Below, piece after piece: positions 53,340 through 62,427 of a stretch of DNA of 64,000 bases. Position numbers and translations under genes: made by a program. Source of the DNA: Emticicia sp037153985 (GTDB lineage: Bacteria; Bacteroidota; Bacteroidia; Cytophagales; Spirosomataceae); NCBI RefSeq assembly GCF_037153985.1, contig NZ_JBBAYI010000006.1:186001-250000 (forward strand). The letters run 5' to 3'. The notes under the pieces are model-generated. The model made no database searches and had not been told where the DNA came from. It was given only the letters and a program-made list of their open reading frames with translations. Each line of letters begins with the position of its first letter. Position 1 is the stretch's first letter.

Positions 53340-54648
53340 TCAAAATTACGTATTTAACTTCTTTGCCTTTCGTTAAAACAAAGTTGGCTTTCTCGTCGAG
53401 GTTCAATTCTTTATCCTGAATGTCTTCTTTTGACAAAGCGTAGGTTTTTATTAAATCGGGGAAATCGGCTAGAGGTCTTACCCTTAAGCCAGTAGCATCA
53501 ATCTCTTTAATGCCCCAGAAGGTCGAAAGGTCGCCCATATCCTCAATAACGCTTTTAATTGTAAAACTGGTAGCTTTTCGGGTATTTTTTTCAATGAGGT
53601 CAATGGCAATGTCTTTTACAACAATTTTGCCTTTATAATCAAATTCGGCGTTCCGAATCAGTAAGTCGTACAAATAACGCTCGTTATTAGGCAGTTTTTC
53701 ATAAGTAGCAAGTGTGTGGTGCGTATATGACTCCTCGGCAATGCTTTGTAAACCTGTCAGAATAGCCACAAAGTTCAGTTTTCTGATAAACTGTTTTTCA
53801 ACATCATCTTTATATCCACCCGATTCAATCAGAATAAGGCTGCTTCCCCATTTCGACACGTTGTCGCCAAAGGCGCGTGGTTCATGTTCGTCGTTCCATC
53901 GTCCCAGATGCCCCGGAATAAAACCTTGCAGGGCTTCGCTCATCTGACAAATCACCTGCATGGCTTTGGTGCGTGTGGGGTTCCAGCTTCGTTCAAAATC
54001 GTACGCCGTAGCCAGAAATGAAACCGTTGCCTGTTTATTACTGCGCCCAGCACTATAACGGGTGTTTTTATCGTGCAGGTTAAACGAAAACTCAGGCTTC
54101 AGGTCATCCTGCAATTGTTTCAGCAGTTTGCCTTCAGGAGTCTGGAAACGCAGCGCATCTCGATTCATGTCTATCTCGGTGGCTGTGCGTCGCTGGTATC
54201 GTTCGGCGCCATCAGGGTTGAGCATCGGTACAAAATAAATGGTACTTCTGCTTAGAATACTTTCTCTGAGTGCATCAAAACCATCGTTTTTGCCTTGAAA
54301 AAACAGAAAAATATCCAACAACGCCATGGTGGCTGTTGGTTCGTCGCCGTGCATCTGCGACCACAACAATATTTTCGTAGGGCCATTGCCCAGTTTTATC
54401 TGATAAATGTCTCTTTCTTCAAACGATTTACCCACTACGGTTTTCTCAAAAGGCAGTTTTTTAATGAGCGGAACCATATCCTTGTGCTTGAATCTGCGGT
54501 GAGTAATGGTTTTTTCCTTAAATGTCTCGTGTTGTTCAAACAATTGTTTCGAGAAATCCTTTGAAGGTTTTTGCGCAATCAATGACATACTTAATAAAAT
54601 AAAATAAGCGGTAAGGGCAAAGTTAAGCCGTTTGAGAAGAAGAACCAT
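53323..54648 (-). CDS. M14-family zinc carboxypeptidase, secreted
   Basis: 441 aa. Signal peptide (FALTAYFILLSMSLIAQ). Zinc ligands His-x-x-Glu in LLWSQMHGDEPTATMAL (about residue 100) and His in FNLHDKNTRYSAG, substrate-binding DMNRDALR, and the catalytic Glu in LILIESGGYKDD. It should cleave C-terminal amino acids or amide links, possibly of cell-wall peptides, in the periplasm or outside. The last 150 residues (after about 290) form an extra domain without a clear match. It overlaps the carboxypeptidase-regulatory-like gene by 17 bp, so the two are coupled. Divergent from a lipoprotein gene. Confidence 0.9.
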   Translation of the reverse strand: MVLLLKRLNFALTAYFILLSMSLIAQKPSKDFSKQLFEQHETFKEKTITHRRFKHKDMVPLIKKLPFEKTVVGKSFEERDIYQIKLGNGPTKILLWSQMHGDEPTATMALLDIFLFFQGKNDGFDALRESILSRSTIYFVPMLNPDGAERYQRRTATEIDMNRDALRFQTPEGKLLKQLQDDLKPEFSFNLHDKNTRYSAGRSNKQATVSFLATAYDFERSWNPTRTKAMQVICQMSEALQGFIPGHLGRWNDEHEPRAFGDNVSKWGSSLILIESGGYKDDVEKQFIRKLNFVAILTGLQSIAEESYTHHTLATYEKLPNNERYLYDLLIRNAEFDYKGKIVVKDIAIDLIEKNTRKATSFTIKSVIEDMGDLSTFWGIKEIDATGLRVRPLADFPDLIKTYALSKEDIQDKELNLDEKANFVLTKGKEVKYVILNGHIK

Positions 54649-54852
54649 AAAATTGGAATTTTATTGATTAAGTGTACAAACAAATGTAGGGTTTATTTTA
54701 TTAATATTCTGCCAGCCTGTTTAAGTAAAACCTAAAAATACGCCCTGTTTTATAGCAAATACACTAATAATTAGCCGATTTTCCAACTTCTTTATAAAAA
54801 AGAGAATCTTCATACAGTATAAGTAGTTTTATATTTTAACTAATCAAGGATT

Positions 54853-55347
54853 ATGAAAAATCAGCTAAAAAACATTTCAACCATAACGTTGCTTTTGGGT
54901 ATGGTATTAGTTCTGGCGTGTAAGTCAAGGCAAAATGAACCCGCGCCAGTAGTTAGCGAGCTTGCCTTTGAGGTAAGTGCCACAGCCTATGAGCAGGCCA
55001 TTGCAGCCCGCACAAGTAGGCAATATGGTTTTGATATTAAAGAGATAAAACGCGAGGGTGACATCCTGAAAGTTTTTGTACGAGGGGGGTGCGATAAAAA
55101 TAATTATAAAATCATCTGGGATGGTATCATGCGGAAGTCATATCCGTTAACGCTGTTTTTTGTGATAAGCTATGAAAAAAGCACCGGCGTTGAATGTGCC
55201 GCCGAACTTGACCATGTGCTGGAACTTAACCTCAAAGAAAAACTTGGCGATGTTTACACTACCCAGCCGTATCATATTCTGTTGTCGAACGGCTCAAAAG
55301 TTTATGATAAAGTAATTACTCCTGATGGTATCGTAAGCGACAAATAA
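54853..55347 (+). CDS. Predicted lipoprotein of unknown function
   Basis: 164 aa. N-terminus MKNQLKNISTITLLLGMVLV followed by the lipobox LVLAC. The mature part is short with mixed beta character (FDIKEIKREGDILKVFVRGG, YPLTLFFVISYEKSTGVECA) and two more cysteines (in GGCDKN and VECAAE) that could pair. No family recognised. Stands alone, 130 bp before murF on the same strand and divergent from the M14 peptidase. Confidence 0.7.
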   Translation: MKNQLKNISTITLLLGMVLVLACKSRQNEPAPVVSELAFEVSATAYEQAIAARTSRQYGFDIKEIKREGDILKVFVRGGCDKNNYKIIWDGIMRKSYPLTLFFVISYEKSTGVECAAELDHVLELNLKEKLGDVYTTQPYHILLSNGSKVYDKVITPDGIVSDK

Positions 55348-55477
55348 GCAGATAAAAACAGGAATAAATCATAACATAAGCCAATGCTACAAAGGTTTGA
55401 TACCTAAATGATGCAACAAAAGAAGTTTAGCATTAAATTTACCACCAAAAGTAGGAATCATAATTAACCCGAAGAAA

Positions 55478-56776
55478 ATGTCCATAGCTGAAATATACGA
55501 GAAGTTTAAAACCTGTACGGGTGTTTCGACAGACACCCGCCAGATAGGTGAGGGGGTAATGTTTTTTGCCCTTAAAGGTGATAAATTCAATGCCAACGAA
55601 TTTGCGCAGGAAGCCCTTGCCAAAGGAGCCAAATATGTAGTTGTTGATGAAGAAAAATATGCTGTAAATGATGCCTGCATTCTGGTAAAAGATGTGCTGT
55701 ATACACTTCAGAAACTGGCTAATTTTCATCGCCAGCACCTCGGCATTCCGTTTGTAGGCTTGACAGGCTCAAACGGAAAAACTACTTCAAAAGAACTGGT
55801 TGCCACGGTTTTATCAAAAAAATATAAAACATATTATACCAAAGGTAACCTGAATAACCACATAGGGGTGCCACTTACGCTGTTGGGTATTGACAACACC
55901 TACGAAATAGCCGTAATAGAAATGGGCGCAAACCATCAGGGAGAAATAAGAGACCTGTGCAATATCTGTGAGCCTACGCACGGCTTTATTACTAACGTCG
56001 GCAAAGCCCATCTGGAAGGTTTTGGTGGAGTTGAAGGCGTTAAAAAAGGGAAAGGAGAACTGTACGATTTCCTTGCGAAGTCGGGCGGAACAGTATTTGT
56101 CAATGCCAAAAACGACAACCTGACGGCAATGGCAAGTACACGCAAGTTCAGAGAAACAATCAATTATCTGGCCGACGATTCAGTGCTATTGCTCGAAGAC
56201 TCACCGTTGGTTGTGTTCTCAACACAAACGCCTACCCACGCGCCCCAAACCTACACCACGTATTTGCCAGGGTGGTATAATTTTGAAAACATTGCCGCAG
56301 CTATTGCTATTGGTAATTTCTTCGGGGTGCCGGTTGAGCAGGCTTCGGAAGCTGTAAGTGCTTATAACCCTGATAACAATCGCTCTCAGATTATCGAAAA
56401 AGGAACGAATAGCATTCTGCTGGATGCCTATAACGCGAATCCGTCATCGATGGCGGCGGCTATTCAGAATTTTATTAATCTGCAAACCAATAAACAAAAA
56501 GTGGTGATTCTGGGAGATATGTTTGAACTAGGCGACGACGCTCCGGCCGAGCATCTGGCTATTGGTGAACTGGTAGCTAAAGGAAACTTTGATTTGGTTA
56601 TTCTGGCAGGTAAATTAATGGCCTCGGCGCTCCCGCCATTGCCTAAAGCGTTTTATTTTCCCGACAAGTTTTCGTTACATAACTGGTTGCTCGACAAAAA
56701 CATACAAAACGCATTTGTACTCATTAAAGGCTCACGCGGCATGGGCCTCGAAAGCACCCTGCCCTGTTTTAAATAG
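55478..56776 (+). CDS. murF: UDP-MurNAc-pentapeptide synthetase MurF
   Basis: Adds D-Ala-D-Ala to the UDP-MurNAc tripeptide, the last cytoplasmic step of peptide assembly. 432 aa. VSTDTRQIGEGVMFFALKGD, ATP loop VGLTGSNGKTTSKELV (about residue 93), NLNNHIGVPLTLL, IEMGANHQGEI, ITNVGKAHLEGFGG, LDAYNANPSSMAAAI and VILGDMFELG. All are typical MurF. About 6 kb from murE and on the other strand, so neither belongs to an intact wall cluster here. In Flavobacteriia murF can be linked to gldJ. Here it is not adjacent to the gldJ at the left edge. Confidence 0.95.
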   Translation: MSIAEIYEKFKTCTGVSTDTRQIGEGVMFFALKGDKFNANEFAQEALAKGAKYVVVDEEKYAVNDACILVKDVLYTLQKLANFHRQHLGIPFVGLTGSNGKTTSKELVATVLSKKYKTYYTKGNLNNHIGVPLTLLGIDNTYEIAVIEMGANHQGEIRDLCNICEPTHGFITNVGKAHLEGFGGVEGVKKGKGELYDFLAKSGGTVFVNAKNDNLTAMASTRKFRETINYLADDSVLLLEDSPLVVFSTQTPTHAPQTYTTYLPGWYNFENIAAAIAIGNFFGVPVEQASEAVSAYNPDNNRSQIIEKGTNSILLDAYNANPSSMAAAIQNFINLQTNKQKVVILGDMFELGDDAPAEHLAIGELVAKGNFDLVILAGKLMASALPPLPKAFYFPDKFSLHNWLLDKNIQNAFVLIKGSRGMGLESTLPCFK

Positions 56777-56929
56777 GTGTTTATACTCAAAAAAATCCTT
56801 TTATCAATTTTCAACAAACAAGAAAAATTTATTTGTTAAATTTTCGTTATAGATTCATTATAAATGGATTGATTTTTGAATCAACACATACAGAACCAAA
56901 TATTTACCAAACAGAAGGAGATTAGACCT

Positions 56930-59047
56930 ATGAGAAAGCGCCATATTTTATCCCTAGCCTTTTTGAGTGGAGTTATTGGTATTGTTTTTATTTCGGCAGT
57001 ACCTCTGAACGATGACCCACCAAGCAAAAACGAAACAATTCTGCGTACAGTGGGAGCCATGCTCGAACAAGGGCATTATAGCCCCAAGAAAATAGATGAT
57101 ACTTTCTCAAAAGAAATTTTTGCCGAATACCTGAACCGTATCGACCCTAGCAAACGTATTCTGTTAGAGAAAGACATTAATAAACTACGTAAATATGAAA
57201 CTCAGATTGACGATGAAATTCATGGCGCATCGTTGAACTTCTTCAAGGTTTCAGACGAAATTTATGTGAACCGCATTGCCGAAGCAGAGGAAATCTATAA
57301 ACAGATTATTGATAAACCATTCGATTTCTCGAAAGATGAATCAATCGAGCTTGATTCGGATAAACTGGCCTTTGCTGCAAATGAGGCCGAAAGAAAAGAC
57401 CGCTGGAGAAAATACCTGAAATGGCAAACCCTCGAAAGATATTCGGAATTGCAGGATTTACAGGAGAAAAATAAAGCTAAAGCGGACTTTGTAGCTAAAA
57501 CCGATGCCGCTCTTGAGCAGGAAGCTCGCCAGAAGGTTAAAAAAGTAATGGATAAATACTTTGACCGCCTGAAAAACAAATTTGATGAGAATCAGAGATT
57601 TGCCATGCTTGTAAATACCATTACCAACGAAATGGACCCTCATACAGACTTTTTTCCGCCAGTAGATAAACGCGCTTTTGACGAACGCCTCAGCGGCCGC
57701 TATTTCGGTATAGGTGCTTTATTGATGCAGGAAGACGACAAAATAAAAATCAGAAGCGTAACCGCCGGAAGTCCGGCATGGAAATCGGGCGAAATTCAAG
57801 CAAATGATGTTATCCTGAAAGTTGCTCAGGGAGCCGCAGAACCCGAAGATATTACCGGATATACCACCGACGATGCCGTGAAAATTATTCGCGGAGCAGA
57901 AGGTACAGAAGTAAGGCTCACTATCCAGAAGCCTGATGGCTCTCAGAAAGTAGTGCCTATTATTCGTGCAGAACTCAAACTCGACGAAACCTTTGCCAGA
58001 AGTGCCATTGTTAACTCGGGTAAACATAAAATTGGGCTGATAGATTTACCAGCTTTTTATGCCGACTTCCAACGCCCGCAGGCAGCCCGTTGTGCTAAAG
58101 ACGTGGCTAAGGAGGTAGAAAAACTAAAAGCCGAAGGTGTAGACGGTATAATTCTGGATATTCGTGATAACGGTGGCGGAAGCCTTCAGGAAGTAGTAAA
58201 CATGGTAGGTTTGTTTATTAAAACAGGGCCCGTGGTACTAATCCGTGACCGTGCTGGCCGTCCTTCACAAATGAGCGACAACGACCCTTCGGTGCTGTAC
58301 GATGGCCCACTGGTAGTTTTAGTAAACGAGCGCAGTGCTTCTGCTTCTGAAATTTTTGCTTCGGCTATTCAGGATTACAAACGTGGGGTAGTGGTTGGTT
58401 CTTCGTCAACTTACGGAAAAGGAACCGTACAAAGAGCGTTCCCTGTTGGTGGTGGCGGCACAGGTAGTGGCGCGGGCGATTTAGGAGCCGTACACCTGAC
58501 TTTACAGAAATACTACCGCATTAATGGCGGTGCAACCCAGTTAAAAGGAGTAGAATCTGATATTGTGTTGACAGGTGTTTATGAGGCCTACAAAATGCGC
58601 GAAAAAGATTCGCCTAATGCACTGGCTTGGGACGAAATGCCGCAGGCTTCATACCAGACATGGCAGGCCGCACCAGATGTGAGCCTCTTGCAACAAAAAA
58701 GCAAAGAGCGGCTGGCAGCTAATAATGTATTCAAACAAATAGAAGACAATACTAATATTCTGGCAGATAACCGTAAAACTTCACGCTCGTTAGAGTGGCA
58801 GAAGTACAAAGTACAGTTGAAAGAAATAAAAGATGTTTCGGGTAAAGTACGTGACCTTACCAAACTGAAAGATAACCTGACGGTTAATAATCTGGCCTCA
58901 GATTTGACCGTAATCAATTCTGATTCATTGAAAAAAGACCGTAACGACTTCTGGATTAAGTATCTTAAACAAGATGTGTATCTGAATGAAACCATACACG
59001 TAATGGACGACATGATTCAGCAAAAAGGAATGGCCGTTAAAAACTAA
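56930..59047 (+). CDS. prc: Carboxy-terminal processing protease (Prc/Tsp, S41)
   Basis: 705 aa from ATG 56930, preceded by GGAG, a rare Shine-Dalgarno-like site. A TTG at 56876 is an alternative. Signal/anchor segment LSLAFLSGVIGIVFISAV. Tsp-type N-terminal helical domain (GHYSPKKIDDTFSKEIFAEY), PDZ domain (YFGIGALLMQEDDKIKIRSV, PAWKSGEIQANDVIL), and the S41 protease core with catalytic Ser in NERSASASEIFASAI (Ser471) and Lys in YGKGTVQRAF (Lys497). A C-terminal DUF3340-like helical part follows. It cleaves proteins from their C-termini in the periplasm and often trims wall hydrolases. Strong terminator follows. Confidence 0.94.
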   Translation: MRKRHILSLAFLSGVIGIVFISAVPLNDDPPSKNETILRTVGAMLEQGHYSPKKIDDTFSKEIFAEYLNRIDPSKRILLEKDINKLRKYETQIDDEIHGASLNFFKVSDEIYVNRIAEAEEIYKQIIDKPFDFSKDESIELDSDKLAFAANEAERKDRWRKYLKWQTLERYSELQDLQEKNKAKADFVAKTDAALEQEARQKVKKVMDKYFDRLKNKFDENQRFAMLVNTITNEMDPHTDFFPPVDKRAFDERLSGRYFGIGALLMQEDDKIKIRSVTAGSPAWKSGEIQANDVILKVAQGAAEPEDITGYTTDDAVKIIRGAEGTEVRLTIQKPDGSQKVVPIIRAELKLDETFARSAIVNSGKHKIGLIDLPAFYADFQRPQAARCAKDVAKEVEKLKAEGVDGIILDIRDNGGGSLQEVVNMVGLFIKTGPVVLIRDRAGRPSQMSDNDPSVLYDGPLVVLVNERSASASEIFASAIQDYKRGVVVGSSSTYGKGTVQRAFPVGGGGTGSGAGDLGAVHLTLQKYYRINGGATQLKGVESDIVLTGVYEAYKMREKDSPNALAWDEMPQASYQTWQAAPDVSLLQQKSKERLAANNVFKQIEDNTNILADNRKTSRSLEWQKYKVQLKEIKDVSGKVRDLTKLKDNLTVNNLASDLTVINSDSLKKDRNDFWIKYLKQDVYLNETIHVMDDMIQQKGMAVKN

Positions 59048-59056
59048 CATATACGC

Positions 59057-59104
59057 AACCAGCAAAGCCCGAAGAAAAGCCTTTCTTCGGGCTTTGCTGG
59101 TTTT
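59057..59104 (+). terminator. Terminator of prc
   Basis: Perfect 21-bp stem (AACCAGCAAAGCCCGAAG plus AAA paired with its complement) and AGCC loop, followed by TT. Starts 10 bp after the stop codon. Confidence 0.88.
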
Positions 59105-59140
59105 AAGGGGTAGCCATGAACAGAAGCAGTTCTTTTGTTG

Positions 59141-59148
59141 TATATTTG
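59141..59148 (+). promoter_or_regulatory. Probable -7 box of lhgO
   Basis: TATATTTG fits TAnnTTTG, 29 bp before the lhgO ATG. The -33 position has no TTG. Confidence 0.5.
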
Positions 59149-59176
59149 CACAAAAACTTCCTTATAGAATTAGAAC

Positions 59177-60376
59177 ATGACCTACGATGTAATTGTAATT
59201 GGTGGAGGAATTGTTGGCCTTGCCACAGCTTTGAAAATCAAACAAGGTAAGCCCGCCCTCAAATTGTTGATTATTGAAAAAGAAGCAAAAGTAGCACAAC
59301 ACCAGACAGGCCACAACAGCGGGGTTATTCATTCGGGTTTATATTATAAACCGGGTAGTTTAAAAGCAACGAATTGTATCAGAGGGTATGAAATGCTGTT
59401 GGATTTCTGCCAGAGTGAAGACATAAAATTCGATTTATGCGGTAAGATTGTGGTGGCAACCCGCCCTGAGCAAATCTCTATTCTGGATGGGCTTTTTGAA
59501 CGTGGCAAACAAAACGGGCTTGATGGGTTCAAGATGCTTAACGCCGAACAACTAAAAGAATACGAGCCTCATGTAAACGGGCTGAAAGGCTTCTTTGTTC
59601 CGCAAACAGGTATTATTGATTATACCGAGGTCTGTGAAAAATATCTGCAAAAAACACAGCAACTAGGCGGCGAAATAGTGTTTGGCGAAAAGGTGAAAGG
59701 TATTATTGCCAAAGGTGATTTTTCGGTGGTTAATACCACAAAAGGGTCTTATGAAACCAAACTTGTGGTTAACTGTGCAGGGCTTTATTCGGACAAAGTA
59801 GGGCAGATGACCGACGACCGCGCTAAAAAACTGAGAATTACGCCATTCAGAGGTGAGTACTACGAAATAAAGCCAGAGAAACAATATCTTGTTAAAAACC
59901 TTATTTATCCTGTACCAGACCCAAATTTTCCGTTTTTGGGAGTACACTTTACCCGAATGATTCATGGCGGTGTAGAAGCAGGGCCTAATGCGGTGTTGGC
60001 TTTCAGCAGAGAAGGATACAAAAAGACCGACATAAATCTGGGCGAATTGTTTGAAACACTTACTTGGAGGGGCTTCCAGAAAGTAGCAGCTAAATACTGG
60101 CGCACGGGCATGGGCGAAATGTATAGGTCTTTCTCAAAAAGTGCCTTTACCAAAGCACTACAAGAGCTAATACCTGAAATTCAGGAAAACGACCTCGTGC
60201 CGGGTGGGGCAGGAGTAAGAGCGCAAGCCTGTGATTATGACGGAGGTTTGCTTGACGATTTCGCTATTTTTGAAAACGAGCGCGCTGTTAATATCTGTAA
60301 TGCTCCGTCTCCGGCGGCAACCTCTTCTTTGTCTATCGGCCAGACGGTAAGCGAACTGGTTCTGAAAAGATTCTGA
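59177..60376 (+). CDS. lhgO: L-2-hydroxyglutarate oxidase LhgO
   Basis: FAD enzyme that oxidises L-2-hydroxyglutarate to 2-oxoglutarate. 399 aa. Dinucleotide fold VIVIGGGIVGLATALKI at the N-terminus, EKEAKVAQHQTGHNSGVIHSG (covers the flavin-contacting His and Asn), YYKPGSLKA, FVPQTGIIDYTEVCEKY, ITPFRGEYYEIKPE, VPDPNFPFLGVHFTRMIHG, VEAGPNAVLAF and the C-terminal FAD-binding GGAGVRAQACDYDGG through NAPSPAATSSLSIG. Complete, no signal peptide. Single gene. It may clean up the 2-hydroxyglutarate formed by promiscuous dehydrogenases. Confidence 0.93.
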   Translation: MTYDVIVIGGGIVGLATALKIKQGKPALKLLIIEKEAKVAQHQTGHNSGVIHSGLYYKPGSLKATNCIRGYEMLLDFCQSEDIKFDLCGKIVVATRPEQISILDGLFERGKQNGLDGFKMLNAEQLKEYEPHVNGLKGFFVPQTGIIDYTEVCEKYLQKTQQLGGEIVFGEKVKGIIAKGDFSVVNTTKGSYETKLVVNCAGLYSDKVGQMTDDRAKKLRITPFRGEYYEIKPEKQYLVKNLIYPVPDPNFPFLGVHFTRMIHGGVEAGPNAVLAFSREGYKKTDINLGELFETLTWRGFQKVAAKYWRTGMGEMYRSFSKSAFTKALQELIPEIQENDLVPGGAGVRAQACDYDGGLLDDFAIFENERAVNICNAPSPAATSSLSIGQTVSELVLKRF

Positions 60377-60395
60377 CAAAACAAACATCTTTCTA

Positions 60396-60420
60396 TAATT
60401 CCGGTTTTTATAAGCCGGAA
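60396..60420 (+). terminator. Weak terminator-like hairpin after lhgO
   Basis: 7-bp stem ATTCCGG/CCGGAAT with 10-nt loop, about 20 bp after the lhgO stop, followed by ACTTCTTTCTT rather than a pure T-run. Confidence 0.4.
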
Positions 60421-60547
60421 TACTTCTTTCTTGCTAAAGCAGGCAACAGTTGCAAGCAATTTGTGCTAGAGCCCTGTTTATAAAATTTCAGAAAATATAT
60501 TTCTGTTCCAACCTTTTTTTTAAATCTGGAATCTATATCGGTGAAAA

Positions 60548-60632
60548 GGGTACTGAGCCTCAGTCAAAACAATTGTTTAAGTCAGGGGAAAAACATTCTC
60601 GTTTGTTTATTCCCTTGACCGACTGAGTATCC
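60548..60632 (+). promoter_or_regulatory. Candidate structured RNA (three-way-junction-like) upstream of the lipoprotein genes
   Basis: Outer helix: GGGTA (60548) with TATCC (60628) and CTCAGTC (60559) with GACTGAG (60621). Inside are a small hairpin AAAC-AATT-GTTT (60567-60578) and a 10-bp helix GTCAGGGGAA (60581) with TTCCCTTGAC (60610, one G-T pair), whose loop can pair again (AAAC with GTTT). It lies 54 bp before the META-like lipoprotein ATG. It could be a leader element, a small RNA or a transposon-derived DNA palindrome. Pairing was done by eye only. Confidence 0.5.
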
Positions 60633-60685
60633 TGACAAGCAACAAATATGTGTTTCGGGTAACCAGAGAAAAAAGAAATATTGCA

Positions 60686-61138
60686 ATGAAAAAACTAGTT
60701 ATTTTAATGATGGCCAGTACTTTAATGATGGCCTCATGCAAGAGCGAAATAGTTGAGTCAGCTAATACGCCGATGGATGCTTTGCGGGCATCAAACCTGT
60801 TGGGGCAATGGCGTTTAAAAAGCTACTCAAACGGGCAGGTGTCTAAATATGATGTATCGCTTGAGTTTAAGATGGAGGAAGGAAAAATCAAAATGAACGG
60901 GCAAAGCTCTGTTAATTTCTATTCGGCTGATGCCGAAATTGACGAAACCAACAAAACCTTAAAAGTGCTGGTGCTGGGTACTACCAAAATAGCAGGCACA
61001 CCCGAAGCGAACGAGTTTGAAATGGCCTATTACGAGAATCTGAAAAATATTGAGCGATACGATTTTAAAGATAAAAACACGTTAGTGTTTTATCTGGCGG
61101 GGGCATCTAAAGAAACCATGTATTTTGAAAAAAAATAA
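60686..61138 (+). CDS. META/HslJ-like lipoprotein
   Basis: 150 aa from ATG 60686 (an in-frame GTG/alternative 12 codons earlier is rejected because it lacks signal-peptide character). Lipobox MMASC. The mature part has an eight-strand META/lipocalin-like pattern starting LLGQWRLKSYSNGQ, then VSLEFKMEEGKIKMNGQSSV, FYSADAEID, YDFKDKNTLVFYLAGASKET. META-domain proteins such as HslJ are envelope lipoproteins of unclear role. First gene of a same-strand lipoprotein run, 44 bp before the serpin gene, with a structured element upstream. Confidence 0.75.
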   Translation: MKKLVILMMASTLMMASCKSEIVESANTPMDALRASNLLGQWRLKSYSNGQVSKYDVSLEFKMEEGKIKMNGQSSVNFYSADAEIDETNKTLKVLVLGTTKIAGTPEANEFEMAYYENLKNIERYDFKDKNTLVFYLAGASKETMYFEKK

Positions 61139-61182
61139 GCATACACGTAAAATCTACTTTTATAAAATAAATAAACCAACTT

Positions 61183-62394
61183 ATGAAAACGCTTAAAATT
61201 GTATTATTGGCAGGAGTTTGTGCTTTCACGGCAGCAAGTTGTGGCGATGATAATAACTCGGTCGTGCCAGATAATAATAAACTAAAAGCTATTCCGGCTG
61301 CTTTCGCAGACCAGACCTCCGCCTTCGCCTTTGATTTCTGGAAAAAACATAACGCCATCGTGGCAGCAGACGAAAACTATTTTGTTTCCCCGCTAAGCCT
61401 CCACATTGCTCTGGGAATGTTGCTTAACGGAGCCGACGGCAAAACAAAAGAAGAAATACAAAAAGGGCTCAGGGTGTCGTCTGACTTAGCAACTACCAAT
61501 GGTATCTATAAAGATTTAATCGAAAACCTTCCGATAAGCGACCCCAAAGTGAAAAATACTATTGCCAACTCTGTTTGGTATAGAAAAGATTTTAAAGTGG
61601 AAGACGCATACCTGACCAACCTTAAAAACTATTTTAACGCTACGGCTTCGGGCGAAGACTTCAACAATACGGCTACCGTAGGTAAAATCAATAATTGGGC
61701 AAGCGATAACACCAACGGAAAAATTAAAAAGGTATTAGAAACAATTGACCCCGACCAAGTTTTGTTTCTTATGAATGCACTCTATTTTAAAGGCGACTGG
61801 AAAACGCAATTTAATGTAGAAAATACACACGATGCCAGCTTTACAGGTACAAAAGGTGCCAAAAACGTAAAGATGATGAACATGACCGAGAACGTGAAAT
61901 ACGCCAAGCGTAATAACTATCAGGCCATAGAATTACCTTATGGTGATGGCAATTATGTAATGACAATTATTCTGCCTGATAAATCAATTGAGGCAACCCT
62001 GAGTAGTTTGTCGAACAGCGAGTGGCAGGCTTTATCAGCGGCCATGAAAGAACAGAAAACTATAATTGGCTTGCCCAAATTTACGATGGAATACGAAGCC
62101 GACCTGCAAAAAGACTTAACCGAAATGGGTATGCAAACCATGTTTACCTCAAGTGCCGACTTATCTAAAATAGCGTCTCCGGCAGGTAAACTTATGGTAG
62201 GTATGATAAAACAGAATACGTATCTGGGTATTGACGAAAAAGGTACGGAAGCCGCTGCTGTAACAACTATTGGAATAGTGGTTACGTCGCTTCCTGGGTA
62301 TCCTCAGTTTATCTGTGATCATCCGTTCCTGTTTGCAATCAGCGAAAAACAATCGAACACAATCATGTTTACAGGCAAAATAGCCAACCTTTAA
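61183..62394 (+). CDS. Serpin-family lipoprotein
   Basis: 403 aa. Lipoprotein signal with Cys20 (TAASCG), so membrane-anchored at the cell envelope. Serpin fold throughout: NYFVSPLSLHIALGMLLNGA, TIANSVWYRKDFKVEDAYL, INNWASDNTNGKIKKVLETI, LFLMNALYFKGDWKTQF, ELPYGDGNYVMTIILPDKS, FICDHPFLFAISEKQSNTIM. The reactive loop has an inhibitory-type hinge, GTEAAAVTT (about residues 354-362), and a predicted P1-P1' near Thr368-Ser369. It probably traps serine proteases, its own or from outside. It is part of a lipoprotein run. Confidence 0.93.
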   Translation: MKTLKIVLLAGVCAFTAASCGDDNNSVVPDNNKLKAIPAAFADQTSAFAFDFWKKHNAIVAADENYFVSPLSLHIALGMLLNGADGKTKEEIQKGLRVSSDLATTNGIYKDLIENLPISDPKVKNTIANSVWYRKDFKVEDAYLTNLKNYFNATASGEDFNNTATVGKINNWASDNTNGKIKKVLETIDPDQVLFLMNALYFKGDWKTQFNVENTHDASFTGTKGAKNVKMMNMTENVKYAKRNNYQAIELPYGDGNYVMTIILPDKSIEATLSSLSNSEWQALSAAMKEQKTIIGLPKFTMEYEADLQKDLTEMGMQTMFTSSADLSKIASPAGKLMVGMIKQNTYLGIDEKGTEAAAVTTIGIVVTSLPGYPQFICDHPFLFAISEKQSNTIMFTGKIANL

Positions 62395-62427
62395 TTACCT
62401 ATCTGTATTACGTTAAACTAAACAACT

